Positions 62,877 to 64,000 of a DNA stretch of 64,000 nucleotides are shown piece after piece. Numbering within the stretch: the first letter of the stretch is position 1; every line of letters begins with the position of its first letter. The DNA comes from Oscillospiraceae bacterium (GTDB lineage Bacteria; Bacillota; Clostridia; Oscillospirales; Oscillospiraceae): NCBI GenBank assembly GCA_015067615.1, contig SVMD01000003.1:62001-126000 (forward strand). Direction: 5' to 3'. A program made the translations under genes and the position numbers. The notes under the pieces were generated by a model, which saw nothing but the letters and a program-made list of their open reading frames with translations, was not told the DNA's origin and made no database searches.

Positions 62877-63386
62877 TTATTCGCTCACACTTTCAGCCAT
62901 TTGGAAAACATCAGCTTCGTCAATGGTGCCGGGGACATACTCAATCACACAGCTATACTTGGGAGAAACCGTCCTGCACAGATAAGTCTGTCCATCAAGT
63001 TCTCCCATGACCGCTTCCAGTCCGTTTACATCACAGTCCCGGCGGTTCTCCAGCTTGTCAATATCCACAACCTGATCCAATGCGGTTTTGTGGAGGCCGG
63101 AGTATTCTGTTGGCTCGTCATTGACATAGGAAGTGGTGCAGCAGTAATAAGTAAAGGAATCCCCATCTGGATTCTGATAGCAATAGGGTGTAACTTGGGT
63201 GAGGGATTGCAGCTCCCAGCTTTCGTCGATCTCTTGCAATGCGGACTCCACATTGTACCGCTTCTTTGCCAACTGCCAGTAAGGATCTTGTTCCCGCTGA
63301 TAGATTTTGATCCCATACACGATGCCCACAATCACGATAACCAGTGTAGCGCAGACAGCAATTCCCACAATGATCTTCTTTTTCAT
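62877..63386 (-). CDS. Small membrane-anchored protein of unknown function
   Basis: A 169-residue protein with one N-terminal helix (residues 3-25, signal-anchor like) and a soluble domain with six cysteines. No family is recognised. Its ATG overlaps the stop of the SLOG protein gene (ATGA), so the two are coupled; a frame opening at 63557 has no support. Likely exposed outside the membrane. Confidence 0.75.
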   Translation of the reverse strand: MKKKIIVGIAVCATLVIVIVGIVYGIKIYQREQDPYWQLAKKRYNVESALQEIDESWELQSLTQVTPYCYQNPDGDSFTYYCCTTSYVNDEPTEYSGLHKTALDQVVDIDKLENRRDCDVNGLEAVMGELDGQTYLCRTVSPKYSCVIEYVPGTIDEADVFQMAESVSE

Positions 63387-63865
63387 TCGGCTTCCTCCAA
63401 CTGCTCCTTGAGATTGATATAAGGTTTTCTCTGCTTCTTGGCATATTTCATGGTCTGCCATGCACCGCCGCTTGCGTACTGGATGCAAAACACAACCAAA
63501 TCCGATCTGTCCACCATAGCCCGGTTTCGGGTCTGGTGGGCATTTTTGTAGTGGCATCCGGTGGCAGCTTCGCAGACTTCGATTTCATCGTAGTAATCCC
63601 GGAAGGATTCTTCATTGTCCCGGAACTCTGCTGTGACATAAGGCAGAACCCAAATGTGAGAGCTGTTATCGCTGCGGTATTCCCGCTTGCAGCGACGAAT
63701 AGCAGAGGAAACAAGCTGGTCAAAGTCCCCATCCCAGCCTACCAGGAACTCCACATATTCATGTTCCCGCAATAGCGTTCGTATGAGTTGTTCCAGTCTG
63801 TTTTCTATTCCTAACGCATTGTCGACCATACGATGCCCAAAGAAAGAAACTGTAAACACTTCCAT
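63383..63865 (-). CDS. SLOG-fold protein (YpsA/DUF1273-like)
   Basis: A 160-residue protein starting with TVSFFGHR, the SLOG/YpsA-type phosphate-binding entry, followed by a GWDGDFDQLVSSAI helix and a later GGAWQTMKYAKKQRKP segment that fit a Rossmann-like nucleotide-binding fold. SLOG proteins bind ADP-ribose-like or nucleotide signals and are common near defence or conflict genes; YpsA affects cell division. The start at 63865 has GGGAG at nine bases. Its gene overlaps that of a membrane-anchored protein, a simple two-gene unit of unknown role. Confidence 0.8.
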   Translation of the reverse strand: MEVFTVSFFGHRMVDNALGIENRLEQLIRTLLREHEYVEFLVGWDGDFDQLVSSAIRRCKREYRSDNSSHIWVLPYVTAEFRDNEESFRDYYDEIEVCEAATGCHYKNAHQTRNRAMVDRSDLVVFCIQYASGGAWQTMKYAKKQRKPYINLKEQLEEAE

Positions 63866-63919
63866 ATCTTGCTTCTCCCAACACACAACTGCTGATGAAT
63901 AAAGTCATTTGCTTTGTTA

Positions 63920-63948
63920 ATTATATCTTTGCTCTAAATATTAGTCAA
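63920..63948 (-). promoter_or_regulatory. Promoter of the SLOG/membrane protein pair
   Basis: Minus strand: TTGACT (63943-63948), 17-base spacer, TATAAT (63920-63925). Confidence 0.86.
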
Positions 63949-64000
63949 TCGCTCTATGCTCGAAACAGCGGACTAATTCAAAAGAAAGTATAATTAACTC

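Larger units (their letters stand above)
55253..64000. mobile_element. Left end of an integrated mobile element (partial)
   Basis: Evidence: disruption of the SASP gene at 55253, tnpV as the first gene inside, change to AT-richer base composition and to accessory genes (giant adhesin, TetR, SLOG protein). The integrase and right end are outside the window. The element type (Tn4451-like transposon or integrative conjugative element) is not known. The right boundary given is only the edge of the window. Confidence 0.65.

Overview
The window looks like chromosomal DNA from an anaerobic, spore-forming gut Clostridia, most likely Oscillospiraceae or a close relative. The reasons are moderately high GC, strong AGGAGG ribosome-binding sites, an alpha/beta small acid-soluble spore protein gene, Clostridia-type transposon protein TnpV, MsmX/UgpC-type sugar ABC ATPases and many YtePQ-type transport genes. 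I see no rRNA, tRNA or CRISPR array. The taxon is an inference from gene content, not from a marker search.

Layout. Positions 1-17.6 kb carry housekeeping and accessory genes: the end of a MATE exporter; a minus-strand operon under a manganese (yybP-ykoY) riboswitch (mntP, a VanZ-like protein, a lipoprotein, then an MBOAT/DHHW polysaccharide O-acetylation pair); a cyuA-azlC-azlD operon; uxuA; a DtxR-type regulator; a CapA-like protein; then a DUF819 transporter, a transglutaminase-like protein and two M20 peptidases that look like a peptide-scavenging group.

Positions 17.7-29.6 kb, all minus strand, form the most unusual locus. In transcription order it holds a five-repeat zinc-ribbon protein, a PqqD-like peptide-recognition protein, a 1320-residue secreted fibro-slime protein with a Glu-Pro-Glu-Val-Thr-Glu tail, an 82-residue peptide with a leader-like N terminus and four cysteines, an HPr-kinase-like protein, a radical SAM/SPASM enzyme and a secreted GH2 glycosidase with four Big2 domains. 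A divergent LysR regulator with a perfect ATTG-N11-CAAT box flanks it. I read this as a RiPP-type operon in which peptide modification is tied to a surface protein; I know no described family with this exact composition.

Positions 31-55 kb are a pectin/galacturonate utilisation locus: about 20 tightly packed minus-strand genes starting at 51823 (epimerase, kduI, pectinesterase, sugar ABC transporter with two ATPases and five extra membrane proteins, GH28, GH105, short-chain dehydrogenase, uxaB, uxaA, SGNH acetylesterase, MATE), flanked by an AraC regulator and a divergent GH4 alpha-galacturonidase-like gene. The pectinase genes lack signal peptides, so oligogalacturonides would be imported first and then demethylated, deacetylated and hydrolysed inside the cell. 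Together with uxuA at 8.3 kb they lead to 2-keto-3-deoxygluconate; uxaC, uxuB, kdgK and the aldolase are not in the window.

From about 55.25 kb to the right edge lies what appears to be the end of an integrated mobile element. It interrupts the 3' end of the spore-protein gene and carries tnpV, a 2052-residue sortase-type surface protein, a TetR regulator and a SLOG-fold protein overlapping a small membrane protein gene.
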